Shown here piece by piece: positions 55,099 to 64,000 of a stretch of 64,000 nucleotides of DNA. The notes beneath the pieces are model-generated. The model searched no databases and was not told the origin of the DNA. It saw nothing but the letters and a program-made list of their open reading frames with translations. Each line of letters begins with the position of its first letter. Positions within the stretch are counted from its first letter, which is position 1. The translations under genes and the position numbers were made by a program. This DNA comes from Desulfosporosinus nitroreducens (GTDB taxonomy: Bacteria > Bacillota > Desulfitobacteriia > Desulfitobacteriales > Desulfitobacteriaceae): NCBI RefSeq assembly GCF_023897015.1, contig NZ_JAMHFY010000004.1:240372-304371 (forward strand). The letters are read 5' to 3'.

Positions 55099-57513
55099 CT
55101 ACAAGATCATTACTACACCTTGCCCGCCGTCAACAAGTACGCGGTCACCGGTCTGCAAACGCATGGTTGCGTTGCCACAGCCCACAACTGCGGGAATGCC
55201 CAACTCGCGAGCAACGATAGCAGCATGCGATAGCGGTGCTCCCACATCGGTGACAATTGCGCCCGCCCGAGGAAAGAGTGGTGTCCATGCAATGTCTGTT
55301 TGGGAGGTAACCAGGATCTCCCCTTTTTGAAATTGAGCTCCTTCCTCTGGGCTGTGCAAGAGACGAACCACTCCCTCGATTCGGCCCGCAGACCCTGCGG
55401 AACCGGTTATAACATTACCCTTCGACTCACTGGAACCATACGAGGAACCGGAGGCGGAGCCATAAGCATCGTAGATGTCATTGCGTCGCTTGGGATCTGC
55501 CGCCCACAGCAACGGATCAAAACGACCACATATAATCGACGGATAGGGAGGCAAAGACGAGTACCTTCTGTGAATGTCCTTCCTTGCAGGGATAAATTTC
55601 ACTACCGCCTCATCTCCAGACAGGGCATTCAATACCTCTTCAATTGTCAGGAAAAAAATATCGTCGCCTAGACCTGTCAATTGCCCAGCACGAAGAGCGA
55701 AACTGCGGGCAACCCAACGATCACGCACGTATTCAGAACGAACTGCTTCGCGCATGCGAGCCTTTGGAGCCACTTTATTTATACGACGTTTCATAGATCG
55801 CACCTTCCGTGGATGGCTTGTTTCAAAGCGATTCCAGGCAATAACGAACTCATCGCGCTGTTTTATAAGTAAAGCTTCTACATCTATGGGTGATTTTTCG
55901 AACTGTGCCAACTGCTGATCGAGCCAACCCGGGTCCTCAGCTGGACGAGGAACAGACAGCTCAAACTCATTGGGTCCCCGATGGCCATATTGAGCTATAT
56001 ATTCAGTACGGTCGATTTCTCGGCGCGCCACCTTTGCTATTCCAAGAACAGGTCCAAGACTTGCTAAGAGTCCTGAGCCTGAACCGTCTCTGACGTCTGA
56101 ACTGCTACTCAGACCTGATATGAACGTATCAGCGTCCTCCGGCCCTAGCAGTTCAATTAGCTCACGTCGCAACTTAATCGTATAGTCTGAGAACTGAGTT
56201 ACGCTACCCATTACGCTCCAAACAGTGTTCTTCAGGTGAGGTGAAATCTCATTGTGCCATAAGAAGGTTAGTTCGACCTTCTTATTTGTTTCATGGATCT
56301 GTTTTTGCATTCTCTCGCACCAAGTCGGATTGGCTCTCAGGAACCTGGGCAATTCTCGAACCATCCTAATCTGTTTGATTATTATTCCTACAGAATTAAA
56401 AATGAAGGATACTATCGAACGCTTGTACAGAGGTATCAGGGGAATCTCCATGCTCTCCGGAATTCGTGTGTATAACAAGCCTTCCAGAAACCGCATTATA
56501 CCTTGTTTATTTTTACCCAAAGCACTTAAAACCGAAGCATAGATACTTAAGTTTAAATAGATACGGCCACCAATATTTCCGGATGATTGATATCCGGGTA
56601 GCAACTTCCACGATTCGAATATTTGCTGTTGGACAGTCCAAGTGAGAGGCGTCATCACCTGGGGGATTGCTTCCCCAAAATTAACGTTCGACCATAAGTA
56701 ATTACCAGTCATACTATCATTACACTCACCGGTGGTAGGATTATGTCCGATCAGAGTCGTCACTGGCCGGGACTGCAGCAAATATAACGTGCCTCCTGCG
56801 ATCGACCATTCGATATCCTGGGGACAGCCCATTTCCTTCTCCAGGCAGTCTCCCAGTTTATAGAGCTTGGGGGCGAACTTTTTCAGTTCCACAGGTCCAT
56901 CATAGCCAACCCTTCTCCAAATCCCTGTTTTTCTCCCCAGCTTAAATGTATAAGCTGTAACCTGACCAGACACCAATTTCTCGCCCAACCCGAAGATAAA
57001 GTTGCCTGCCATTTCATTGCGGTTACCAGTCACCGGGTCAGCTGTAAACAAAACACCCGAAATATCTGATTTTACCATTTGCTGAATAACCACAGCCATG
57101 TCGTGAGACTCGTTAATACCTTTTACCTCGCTGTAAACCTGCACTTCCTTACTATGCCGTGACTTGCTCACGGTTCGGATCGCCTTCCGGACTTCATCGT
57201 CGGTGCTGACATCCAGTACAGTGTCAAACTGGCCAGCAAAAGAAGCCATAGACGAATCCTCAGACAGTGCAGATGAACGGACAGCGCAGGAGCTTTCGCC
57301 TCCCTCCTGACATATTTGCTTAAGGTACGCCTGGACCTGGCCCCAGGCTTCTGGTATTAATTCGTCATTTTTGAAAGCCGGCGGCATAATTATGAAGCCA
57401 TCGGGGACTGGATAACCCTTTTGATAAAGGTGCGCAAGTGCTCCGCCTTTCCCTCCTGCTAGATGATTATGCTCAGTTCTCAATTCCTTAAATAAGTAAA
57501 CTAATTGTTTCAC
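55099..57513 (-). CDS. PEP-synthase-type phosphotransferase, rifampicin phosphotransferase-like
   Basis: 804 residues. An N-terminal ATP-grasp (pyruvate phosphate dikinase N) domain covers about 1-260 (HLAGGKGGALAHL, CAVRSSALSEDSSMASFAGQ, IQQMVKSDISGVLFTADP, IEWSIAGGTLYLLQSRPVT). A long helical middle follows (about 300-690). The C-terminal phosphohistidine domain has GAPLSHAAIVARELGIPAVVGCG with the swivelling His. There is no PEP/pyruvate TIM barrel, which gives the Rph (rifampicin phosphotransferase) layout. It may phosphorylate a drug or another acceptor. A TetR gene follows upstream with its own operator, which suggests inducible expression. Real PEP synthase activity is unlikely. Confidence 0.78.
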   Translation of the reverse strand: MKQLVYLFKELRTEHNHLAGGKGGALAHLYQKGYPVPDGFIIMPPAFKNDELIPEAWGQVQAYLKQICQEGGESSCAVRSSALSEDSSMASFAGQFDTVLDVSTDDEVRKAIRTVSKSRHSKEVQVYSEVKGINESHDMAVVIQQMVKSDISGVLFTADPVTGNRNEMAGNFIFGLGEKLVSGQVTAYTFKLGRKTGIWRRVGYDGPVELKKFAPKLYKLGDCLEKEMGCPQDIEWSIAGGTLYLLQSRPVTTLIGHNPTTGECNDSMTGNYLWSNVNFGEAIPQVMTPLTWTVQQQIFESWKLLPGYQSSGNIGGRIYLNLSIYASVLSALGKNKQGIMRFLEGLLYTRIPESMEIPLIPLYKRSIVSFIFNSVGIIIKQIRMVRELPRFLRANPTWCERMQKQIHETNKKVELTFLWHNEISPHLKNTVWSVMGSVTQFSDYTIKLRRELIELLGPEDADTFISGLSSSSDVRDGSGSGLLASLGPVLGIAKVARREIDRTEYIAQYGHRGPNEFELSVPRPAEDPGWLDQQLAQFEKSPIDVEALLIKQRDEFVIAWNRFETSHPRKVRSMKRRINKVAPKARMREAVRSEYVRDRWVARSFALRAGQLTGLGDDIFFLTIEEVLNALSGDEAVVKFIPARKDIHRRYSSLPPYPSIICGRFDPLLWAADPKRRNDIYDAYGSASGSSYGSSESKGNVITGSAGSAGRIEGVVRLLHSPEEGAQFQKGEILVTSQTDIAWTPLFPRAGAIVTDVGAPLSHAAIVARELGIPAVVGCGNATMRLQTGDRVLVDGGQGVVMIL

Positions 57514-57588
57514 CCCAACCCCTCCTTTCTACTCTGATTTATCATTCATGTCATCCATCACGCTTACCCCACAAATAGTTTCCTGGGT

Positions 57589-58203
57589 TTAATCTTCCTC
57601 GTGACGTGTTATATCTTGAATCAAAGTTTGCAGTGCCCAATTCAGTGCCTCAGCTGTTTCTTCAGAATTAAGCCCATACCTTTGCTTAAGAGTTGCCCAC
57701 GTTAGAGAACTGCAGAGGTGTGAAATTATAGCAGCAACCTGCCTAGCGGCACCTGAAGATAAGTGAGGGGTACTTTCCATAACCATTTCCTGTATTTTTT
57801 GATCTCGTTGGTGCCTGCTGTTTGGTTGAACATTGTTTACCAATAAAGCTACCGTGAAAGCCTGTACAAGAGTAGCCCTTTCCTCAAACACTTCTAAATT
57901 CTTCCCTACCATGGCTGGGATGTCGTCCAACGATTGTGGCGTAAAAGGAGAACTCTGAGCCATGATTTCTGAGGCTACTTCATAAAGAGCCTCCAGAATC
58001 GATTCCCGCGTCGGAAAGTGGCGGTAAACCGTACCATAAGAGATGCCAGCGCGGACAGCTACATCCTTCACACTAAAGTCAAGGATGCGACCTTCACTGA
58101 TCATCTCCGCCACTGTATCTAAAATTAGATCCCGCGTATTTTCCTTCTGGTTACGACGCAGGGGACTAGTGTAAGAGCGACTATTAGATTTTGTTTCGGA
58201 CAT
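57589..58203 (-). CDS. TetR/AcrR-family regulator
   Basis: 204 residues. N-terminal helix-turn-helix with FSVKDVAVRAGISYGTVYRH and FPTRESILEALYEVA; helical ligand domain after it. It ends 75 bases before the phosphotransferase start and probably controls both genes. A palindrome TATAGA-CCA-TCTATA overlaps its promoter. The C-terminal domain does not identify the ligand. Confidence 0.9.
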   Translation of the reverse strand: MSETKSNSRSYTSPLRRNQKENTRDLILDTVAEMISEGRILDFSVKDVAVRAGISYGTVYRHFPTRESILEALYEVASEIMAQSSPFTPQSLDDIPAMVGKNLEVFEERATLVQAFTVALLVNNVQPNSRHQRDQKIQEMVMESTPHLSSGAARQVAAIISHLCSSLTWATLKQRYGLNSEETAEALNWALQTLIQDITRHEED

Positions 58204-58222
58204 ACAAATTCCCTCCAGTTCT

Positions 58223-58252
58223 ATATTAAGTATAGACCATCTATATTCAATT
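58223..58252 (-). promoter_or_regulatory. tetR promoter with overlapping operator
   Basis: Minus strand TTGAAT (near 58251), about 16-base spacer, TAATAT (near 58224). The palindrome TATAGACCATCTATA at 58231-58245 fills the spacer, as expected for TetR autoregulation. Confidence 0.5.
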
Positions 58253-58336
58253 ATGTCTATCTGTTATTAATGTGTCAATAGGCAAAATAGAGCCCCTAAT
58301 CTGACGTTGAAGTTTGACCTATAACCCAGATACGAC

Positions 58337-58388
58337 ACGAAAATGTCCTCTAAGTAAAATAAATCATCTACTTAGAGGGCATTTTCGT
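58337..58388. repeat. 20-bp stem hairpin between tetR and the 58785 gene
   Basis: ACGAAAATG-CCTCTAAGTA pairs with TACTTAGAGG-CATTTTCGT with one mismatch and a 12-base loop. No T run. It is directly followed by one of the repeats (58389-58441) that resemble 54981-55032. The rest of 58253-58612 contains no gene. Confidence 0.5.
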
Positions 58389-58612
58389 GAATTCGCCAGC
58401 TATAATTAATTTTCCATTATTTAGCTCCTTGGGTCCTATAAACAACACAAATATTCTATATGATTCTATTGACAAAATTTACACTTAAAGATATTATAAG
58501 GTTAACGTAGGATTGGAAAAAGTTCAAAAGGCATCTGTATAATTTAGAATCAGTTTCTGTCCGATTCTTTTATTATTACTATAATTAAAAATAATTCCAT
58601 CCGAAATATATG

Positions 58613-58660
58613 AAAAGAGCAATGGACCTTATTAAAGAGGTCGGTTGCTCTTTTTCTTTA
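58613..58660 (+). terminator. Plus-strand terminator-like hairpin
   Basis: AAAGAGCAA and GACCT pair with AGGTC and TTGCTCTTT, then TTCTTTATTTC. It stands 125 bases upstream of the 58785 start and could be an attenuator in its leader, or end an unseen transcript. Confidence 0.55.
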
Positions 58661-58784
58661 TTTCGGGTTGAAACTGGGGAAATTCCAGTCCGTCAACTCG
58701 AATTTTTACTGACTAGGGTGAGGCAGGTAAAGGGCTGTCGTGTCTAAATGAACAGCCAAAATCAAATGGAAAGAAGGGTTAAGT

Positions 58785-59105
58785 ATGTTATTTCTTGTTA
58801 AAAGCGAATTGACACAATTGCCTCCGTTCCCACCTCAACAGGTCAAAGAAATTATGGTAGAAGGATGGGAAAAAGTTATAAACTATCAGAAACAGGGGAA
58901 GATTTTGGCACAAGGAATGTTTGCTGGTAGAAAAGGTGGTTGTGTTATTTGGGATGTTGAATCCGTCGAGGAACTCCATATATTAATATCCCAATCTCCT
59001 ATATTTCCTTTTCTTGAGACAGAGATTACTCCCTTAATCAGTATTGAAAATGCTCTAGAGTCCGTTAAATCGGCTCTAGAAGCAAAACAAACGTCAAAAG
59101 AGTAG
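58785..59105 (+). CDS. Muconolactone isomerase-like (ferredoxin-fold) protein
   Basis: 106 residues. The pattern MLFLVKSELT, EIMVEGWEKVINYQKQGKIL, GMFAGRKGGCVIWDVES and EELHILISQSPIFPFLETEI matches the muconolactone delta-isomerase/YciI-like dimeric alpha-beta barrel group. GAAGGG precedes the ATG at 58785, and a strong terminator follows at once. The biological substrate is unknown; such small proteins often are uncharacterised in Clostridia. Confidence 0.7.
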   Translation: MLFLVKSELTQLPPFPPQQVKEIMVEGWEKVINYQKQGKILAQGMFAGRKGGCVIWDVESVEELHILISQSPIFPFLETEITPLISIENALESVKSALEAKQTSKE

Positions 59106-59139
59106 AATAATTAATCCAACCTAGCCTCAGCCTAGTTTT

Positions 59140-59168
59140 AGGCCCCTCCAGGGGCCTATTTTTTTTGT
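59140..59168 (+). terminator. Terminator of the 58785-59105 gene
   Basis: AGGCCCCT pairs with AGGGGCCT across CC, then TATTTTTTTT. Confidence 0.85.
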
Positions 59169-59452
59169 TCTTTTTGGGGTATTGAGTCCGATATGTGAAT
59201 GGTAAATTGGAAGAAAAAAACAGCAAGAAGCTCGAGGCATGATTCAGAGAGCAAAGGTAAAATCGGAAATATGGTAGGATTTGTAAAGAAGAATGCCCGC
59301 AATCGCATTTACTATGGTTTGGATAAGTTGAATGAATATGGACTGGCCAATAGAAAAAACCTGCCACATTCATGACAGGCAAAATACTTATTTCATTATA
59401 TTATTTTACCGTTATTCCTTGTTTCTTTTTAGTGTCTTTTTTTCTTTTCCTT
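59169..59452. other. Intergenic stretch without a supported gene
   Basis: Short frames only, interrupted by stops and without ribosome binding sites. The plus strand part at about 59200-59340 looks like an eroded coding sequence, but I cannot name it. Confidence 0.3.
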
Positions 59453-61684
59453 CTATTTCATGTAATTAATTACAGGTCGCTCGACTGTATAGGAATGTAC
59501 TAAAGCATAGGCGGCTTCAGCTCTTGTTGCGGCTTGATTGGGGTGCAGAGTATTCTCATCAACTTTTAGAATACCTAACCCCCAGGCAAGTGCAATATAT
59601 CCAAGTGAATCCTGATTAATAGTATCTGCGTCTGTAAAGGGTACAGAATATATGCCTTTAACCTTCGCCGATGGCTCCATATTAATGAGACGAATCATAA
59701 TTTTTGAAAGATCCTCTCGAGTTAATTCAGACTCCAGTTTTACAGCCTCAGCCAGCCAGCCGCGATCTTTAGCAATTTCTAAAACTTCCCCATCGCTCAA
59801 AATGCGATCTCGATAATTCCCTTCTGCAGTAAGCATCGCCCGCAAAAGTGAGCCCACGGTGATTTTCTCATCCGGACGGAAATTTTCTCCGTATTCTCCA
59901 AAGGCTCCTGTCAGACCCATTATGCCAATTTCCTTTTCCGCATAATTACCTTGAATATCCAGATAAGTAATGGCCTGAGACCACTGGGATTGAGGTCTTC
60001 CATACCAATCCATAGGGTCACCGGTTTTGGCATCAAGGATAGCCGGAACGTACATGTCATAGTCTAACTTCGGTTGATAAGCCAAGTGTATTTCCGGTTG
60101 CCCGTTAGGATAAAAGATCAAGGAATATCTCAAAGCCAACGGACTTATTTTTAAGAACCGTTCTGTTATCTCATTGAGAGACAGAACATTCGAGGAACTG
60201 GGAAATTCTTGGTTATTCCAGTTCATTTCATAATTGACGACCTGCTTAGCAACTGTATCTACGATCAAATACATTCCGTTGCGGGAAACAGGAATACCGT
60301 TGACAACCCTAACATAGTTAAACATCTGAATATTGGGAGGCATTTTTCCTCCATAGAAGTCTTCTGATTGCACTTTAACGAGCTCAATGCGTTCAGGCTG
60401 TGTACGTTTAAGAAAGTCATCCGCTATTTTTTGGGCATCTTTTCGGTTCAGAGGCTTGGATTTGTCATCTTGGTTTGATCCATTGGATCGATTAAAACCA
60501 ACCAAGTCCCCCGTTTTAGCATTTACGCGAGCACTAAGATAACCTTGTTCTCCCATACCGAAAGATTCAGTATTCCACTGTAAATCCCAGACTTGTTCAG
60601 TAGGATTTTGCCAGTCAGGATTTAAGCCGGAATTCCTAAGCACAAAATTCTTGGGGATAGTAACCATTTTCTTAACGATCTCAATTGCTTCACTTTGGCT
60701 GATTTGTGGAGAATTCTCTTCCGTACCCTGGCTCGTTGAGGGTTCTGAAACTTCAGAAGCAGCCTCAGTCGACAGTATCTTTGAAGCTGATGCTGATGCT
60801 GTTGCTGTTGATTCTGCTACTGATACCGCGATACCGCCTGCTGAGCTCGATGATTTATACGCAAGCCCCGCTTTATTAAGTGTGACAGGCTTTCCGGTCA
60901 AGGCATCCACCGCTCCTCCGTAGTATTTATTGCTTAACTGATAAACGAGGAGTATCCGTTGAGGTTGAGGTTCTCTTGTCTGGGGATTCATAACCGGAGG
61001 CAAAAAATACTGCAGTTCGAGCATTGGGGTATCTGTAAAAACTTGACGTGCTTTATCAGGAGAAATGATATTTGAGGCAACTGGAAAGATAAGATCCTCT
61101 GTCCAATTATAGTTGTAGTTTATAACCCGCCCGTCTTCTCCACTAACACTCACGTTTACACCGTTTTCAGGAAAGGGGATACCGTTAACGATTCGAATCC
61201 AGCGGAAATTGTACGTAAAGGGTTGAGAGTTATTTAATAGGAAGACTTGTTGCTTATCTGTTACAAGTTGCATTTCTGATTGATGCTTACTAACCAATTT
61301 CGCAACCAGGTCCGTGGCTATTTTTAAAGTATCATCTGCGGACAAGACAGGGAGCTTAAAAGACGGCTTGAGCCGTTCGTTCCATTGACTGATGTTTAAA
61401 ATCTCTCCGCTGATTGCATCAACTTCTGCATTAAAACTCCCACCCGGTTGTTCGATTGCATGCCAATTTAACGAATAGGTGGCACGGTTGTTATACTCAT
61501 TATATCCGGTATTAAGTTGCGTATAATTCTCAGGGATACTAAAGTTATCTTTGACCGACTGGACTGCCTGCTCAACCGTGATAATCGATTTTTCGCTTCC
61601 TAGAGTATTGGCTGGATAAACCAGCAATTGTAATAAGAGCATCCACACAATCACAATGTTCAAATGGCGAATCTTCCTTAACAA
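59453..61684 (-). CDS. Exported YcdB/YcdC-repeat protein with S-layer homology domains
   Basis: 743 residues. Signal peptide (IVIVWMLLLQLLVYPANTLG), then two units of about 260 residues with the PepSY-like YcdB/YcdC pattern (ITVEQAVQSVKDNFSIPENY and SEAIEIVKKMVTIPKNFVLR; VNGIPFPENGVNVSV and VNGIPVSRNGMYLIV). C-terminal SLH-like domains (ITYLDIQGNYAEKEI, GWLAEAVKLESELTREDLS, LHPNQAATRAEAAYALVH) attach it to the wall. The role is probably at the cell surface; PepSY-type units may inhibit a protease. The start is a TTG at 61684 with AAAGGG upstream. A serine/alanine-rich linker (about 270-320) separates the units. Confidence 0.85.
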   Translation of the reverse strand: MLRKIRHLNIVIVWMLLLQLLVYPANTLGSEKSIITVEQAVQSVKDNFSIPENYTQLNTGYNEYNNRATYSLNWHAIEQPGGSFNAEVDAISGEILNISQWNERLKPSFKLPVLSADDTLKIATDLVAKLVSKHQSEMQLVTDKQQVFLLNNSQPFTYNFRWIRIVNGIPFPENGVNVSVSGEDGRVINYNYNWTEDLIFPVASNIISPDKARQVFTDTPMLELQYFLPPVMNPQTREPQPQRILLVYQLSNKYYGGAVDALTGKPVTLNKAGLAYKSSSSAGGIAVSVAESTATASASASKILSTEAASEVSEPSTSQGTEENSPQISQSEAIEIVKKMVTIPKNFVLRNSGLNPDWQNPTEQVWDLQWNTESFGMGEQGYLSARVNAKTGDLVGFNRSNGSNQDDKSKPLNRKDAQKIADDFLKRTQPERIELVKVQSEDFYGGKMPPNIQMFNYVRVVNGIPVSRNGMYLIVDTVAKQVVNYEMNWNNQEFPSSSNVLSLNEITERFLKISPLALRYSLIFYPNGQPEIHLAYQPKLDYDMYVPAILDAKTGDPMDWYGRPQSQWSQAITYLDIQGNYAEKEIGIMGLTGAFGEYGENFRPDEKITVGSLLRAMLTAEGNYRDRILSDGEVLEIAKDRGWLAEAVKLESELTREDLSKIMIRLINMEPSAKVKGIYSVPFTDADTINQDSLGYIALAWGLGILKVDENTLHPNQAATRAEAAYALVHSYTVERPVINYMK

Positions 61685-62100
61685 TTTCCATCAACCCTTT
61701 CTTACTTAGCTAATTCTTTAGACTTTCATAACTCTTTAATACTGCCTCCTTCTATTAATGAACTATAAATTCTTTATTTCACTACTCAGGCTACAACAAT
61801 ATATATTCCATCAATTCCATTATTATCCTTTAATATTAAGCAATTATTTTTTATTTTTCCCCTATGTTTAATGGAACTTTTAGAAACTGAAAGATATTAA
61901 CCATAATTGAACATCAAAAGCTGTCTGTAGAATTTAAAGACAGCTTACCTGCATGCAGATAAGCTGTCGCAGCTTGGAAACCGGAGCAACCAAGGCCAAG
62001 CTTTTTTGGATATCACTTACGTCCACGGTTTTCCTAAGATCCAACTTTAGATAATTGGTTCCTTAATGATCTAACACAAACCAGCCTTAAAAATCACGTA
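61685..62100. other. Leader/intergenic region with alternative RNA pairings
   Basis: AT-rich from 61685 to about 61910. Then three related segments: AAGCTGTC (61918-61925), GACAGCTT (61939-61946) and AAGCTGTC (61961-61968), so the middle can pair with either side. A hairpin AGCTTGG/CCAAGCT (61971-62002) with six T follows on the plus strand. No gene is supported. Confidence 0.4.
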
Positions 62101-62132
62101 AAAAACCAGTAGCTTTGAGGCTACTGGTTTTT
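62101..62132. terminator. Terminator of the CWB2 protein gene
   Basis: AAAACCAGTAGC pairs with GCTACTGGTTTT; the minus strand continues TTTTTTACG and the plus strand is T-rich. Confidence 0.75.
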
Positions 62133-62154
62133 ATATTGGAAGCTTTCCGACCGA

Positions 62155-63792
62155 CTAGTGGTTCAGCATTTGTTGAAGTTGTTGCTCCACATTATATGAG
62201 ACCCCGCTATTGTTACCCACAACAACTGACTTTGGAATATACCCTTTATTGAATAGCAAGAAAAAGTTAAGACCCGAAGGGATGGTATTCGGTTCAGTCA
62301 TTGCCACAATTCCCCCGTTTTTAGCCGCTAAGGCAGCCGTTAACAAGGCATCTGCATAGGGTTTTCCCCAACTGACATCATCTTGGCGAACCAGACCTGA
62401 TGTAAAGTAAAGCGGGGACTGGGGAGCTTCTTTGTTAAGGAGATTTTGAAAGATAATGCTTTGGGTATCGTAACGATCATAGCCTCCCCAGCGTTTGACT
62501 AAAAACCTGGAACTTAGTTCGTTTTCCACCGCATTACTGATAACGGCGGTTCCTCCGAGGAGGACAACATTTGCCGCATTAAGATTTGTTAAAGCTTGAA
62601 GCGTAGAAGGTGGCAAGACATCTTTATCTGTAAGTAAAATTGGATTTCCTTGCGCTCCTGCAAAAGCGCTAATCGCGATGGCATCAGGTATAGCGGACCC
62701 ATTAGCAAGATATACGGTCTGAGTAGAATCGATCCCCACTTGGGCCGAGATCAGGGCTGCCGTATCATATCCTTGTAATCCGGCAATCCGAGTAACCGTA
62801 TAGTCCTTACTTAAACTATCTTCGATCTCCTGAGCAATAGCGACTGTTCCGCCAACAATATATATGTTCCTGGCACCTAACTCACGAAGTCCGGCTAACG
62901 TCCGATCATCTAATGTCGAAGAACCCGTCATAAGAATCGGAGCATCCAGCTTTTTCGAAAGTGGAGCCGCGGCGAGAGAATCCGAAAACTGATCATCTCT
63001 TGCCAAGATTACATTCGAAGCACTCGTCCAGCCTTGTTTGGCTATTTCAACCGAAAGTGCTACATTATCAGGAGCATTAGAACCGATACGGCTACCCGCT
63101 TCAAAAGCTGGAGCAACGGGTATTGAACTGATAATCTTTCCACCAAAGATAATATCAACATTGCCAGCTTTCTCCGGAGTTATGTTAAGGAGAAACGTTC
63201 CATCACTTAAGGTGGTATAACTCTGGGTTGCCGGGCTGGCATCCACGGCCGTTCCATCCACGGTCACTGACCTTTGGTCCAAAACATTCCCTTCCGAATC
63301 CGTAAGCTTTACACTTAGAGAGTTTTCGGCATTAACCACAAGTGAACCCGTTACCGTTACTACTGCATCTACAACCTTTATCGTCCCGGTTGCCGAGCCC
63401 TTGTTTGGAGAAACAGCGCTAACTTTGAGGGTATATTCTCCGGGCGTATATAAGGTAAGATCGGGAATGCTGTAATAACCGCCACCCCCGGATACGTTAT
63501 AGTAAGTCACATTGCCCTCAGAATCTGTAAGAGTCGCATTGACCGATCCTGTAAAGAGTTTACTGGTAGGAATACGATTTAATTTAAACTCAACATCCGT
63601 CGGCTCCCCAATAACCACGCTCGATTCTTCCTCAGACACAAACGTCAGCCCTCTTAAGGTAGTGTAATTCTCACCACTACTATTAGTACCACTCTCAGTA
63701 TCAGCAAGCAACATCCCCGGCAACATACCGATCAGCAAAAAAGCCATTATCAGGATACTTAAAACTGTTTGAGTCCGTTTCTTTTTTATCAC
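62155..63792 (-). CDS. Exported CWB2-triplet wall protein with Ig-like domains
   Basis: 545 residues from a GTG at 63792, chosen because AAAGGAAG lies 7 bases upstream and the product then begins with a textbook signal peptide (IKKKRTQTVLSILIMAFLL, cleavage near LLADT). The upstream in-frame start has a poorer site. Two beta-sandwich domains follow (about 60-130 and 135-210; LTDSEGNV in both), then three CWB2 units (about 230-540; NIYIVGGTVAIAQEI, VVLLGGTAVISNAV). It should bind the wall non-covalently. Whether it carries an enzymatic load cannot be seen. Confidence 0.87.
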   Translation of the reverse strand: MIKKKRTQTVLSILIMAFLLIGMLPGMLLADTESGTNSSGENYTTLRGLTFVSEEESSVVIGEPTDVEFKLNRIPTSKLFTGSVNATLTDSEGNVTYYNVSGGGGYYSIPDLTLYTPGEYTLKVSAVSPNKGSATGTIKVVDAVVTVTGSLVVNAENSLSVKLTDSEGNVLDQRSVTVDGTAVDASPATQSYTTLSDGTFLLNITPEKAGNVDIIFGGKIISSIPVAPAFEAGSRIGSNAPDNVALSVEIAKQGWTSASNVILARDDQFSDSLAAAPLSKKLDAPILMTGSSTLDDRTLAGLRELGARNIYIVGGTVAIAQEIEDSLSKDYTVTRIAGLQGYDTAALISAQVGIDSTQTVYLANGSAIPDAIAISAFAGAQGNPILLTDKDVLPPSTLQALTNLNAANVVLLGGTAVISNAVENELSSRFLVKRWGGYDRYDTQSIIFQNLLNKEAPQSPLYFTSGLVRQDDVSWGKPYADALLTAALAAKNGGIVAMTEPNTIPSGLNFFLLFNKGYIPKSVVVGNNSGVSYNVEQQLQQMLNH

Positions 63793-64000
63793 GAAATTTC
63801 TTCCTTTCTTACGTAGCTTTAGCATCCATGAATTCTTGTGAACGGGCAATTTCCCCTGACTTTCACAATCCCCAAATGATCTCTAGACCGTCTCCAACCG
63901 TCCCCCTGTTCCCAGCCCCGTCGACCTGAAAGAAAGGGGACAATTGCTTAGTGAACACATTCGTGGGAGTTCACGATAAAGCGAGTGCCGATGCTGAAGG
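63793..64000. other. Upstream region of the CWB2 protein gene, to the window edge
   Basis: No gene is seen. It contains GTGAAC/GTTCAC inverted segments at about 63952-63975 (plus strand), possibly in the leader of the gene. Confidence 0.3.

Noticed and set aside
55099..57513. Annotation as true phosphoenolpyruvate synthase
   Set aside because: The C-terminal PEP/pyruvate barrel is absent; the layout fits rifampicin phosphotransferase-like enzymes.
59065..59382. 105-codon minus-strand ORF
   Set aside because: It covers the terminator of the plus-strand gene and has low-complexity basic content without a start signal.
61918..62060. Cyclic-di-GMP riboswitch upstream of the SLH protein
   Set aside because: Neither strand has the conserved GGACGCAAAGCC core or a matching tetraloop receptor.

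Overview
The window reads as a chromosomal segment of a low-to-mid GC Gram-positive anaerobe of the Desulfosporosinus/Desulfitobacterium type (Peptococcaceae). Pointers are the strong AGGAGG-type ribosome binding sites, the tig-clpX-lonB order, cell-wall-binding repeat 2 (CWB2) and S-layer-homology surface proteins, 2-hydroxyacyl-CoA dehydratases with their ATP-dependent activases, and a B12-dependent glutamate mutase. The assignment comes from gene content and recalled family features, not from a database search.

Layout. 1-5.4 kb: protein quality control (lonB, clpX, tig; no clpP between tig and clpX), a DUF421/DUF4363 pair and tRNA-Leu. 6-15.6 kb: lactate/glycolate oxidase genes (glcF, glcD), then an AT-richer block that looks like a complete acrylate pathway module (propionate CoA-transferase, lactoyl-CoA dehydratase activator and both subunits, separate acyl-CoA dehydrogenase), with a MarR gene and a recognisable MarR-type operator over the dehydrogenase promoter. 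17-21.3 kb: flavoprotein, FlK-like thioesterase, a DUF5667 protein, gene remnants and a tRNA-Pro/Arg/His array. 21.5-25.3 kb: rph-rdgB, a P-loop protein, a DUF1624 membrane protein and an O-methyltransferase. 25.4-31.1 kb: a frameshifted hicB, an HD-GYP protein, a tandem array of 160-bp repeats, a protoglobin chemotaxis transducer, a siroheme-reductase-like protein and a zinc ribbon.

31.7-53 kb is the metabolic core. In one orientation it holds a two-subunit class I fumarase-type hydratase, a citrate-lyase-type operon (citD-E-F-C-X-G), a carbonic anhydrase, an orphan HgdB/activase pair, and gntR-murI-glmS-glmL-glmE-mal. Read together these could form the whole methylaspartate route of glutamate fermentation: glutamate to 3-methylaspartate to mesaconate to citramalate to acetate plus pyruvate. 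In that reading the 'fumarase' would be a mesaconase and the 'citrate lyase' a citramalate lyase. No citrate transporter, citAB regulator or oxaloacetate decarboxylase is visible. The glutamate racemase gene in the same run could feed D-glutamate into the route.

53-59 kb is accessory: an IS1182-type remnant, a SAM methyltransferase, and a rifampicin-phosphotransferase/PEP-synthase-like enzyme with a TetR regulator, bordered by imperfect direct repeats. 59.4-64 kb encodes two large exported wall proteins.

The least explained material is intergenic. GC-rich composite repeats at 27.1-28.1 kb and 47.3-47.8 kb share one architecture: tandem arms, two adjacent hairpins with GGA loops, then an inverted arm. 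One hairpin carries an exact match to the SELEX consensus for the RNA-binding regulator CsrA. Other structured intergenic DNA lies at 31.3, 44.2-44.8 and 61.9 kb.
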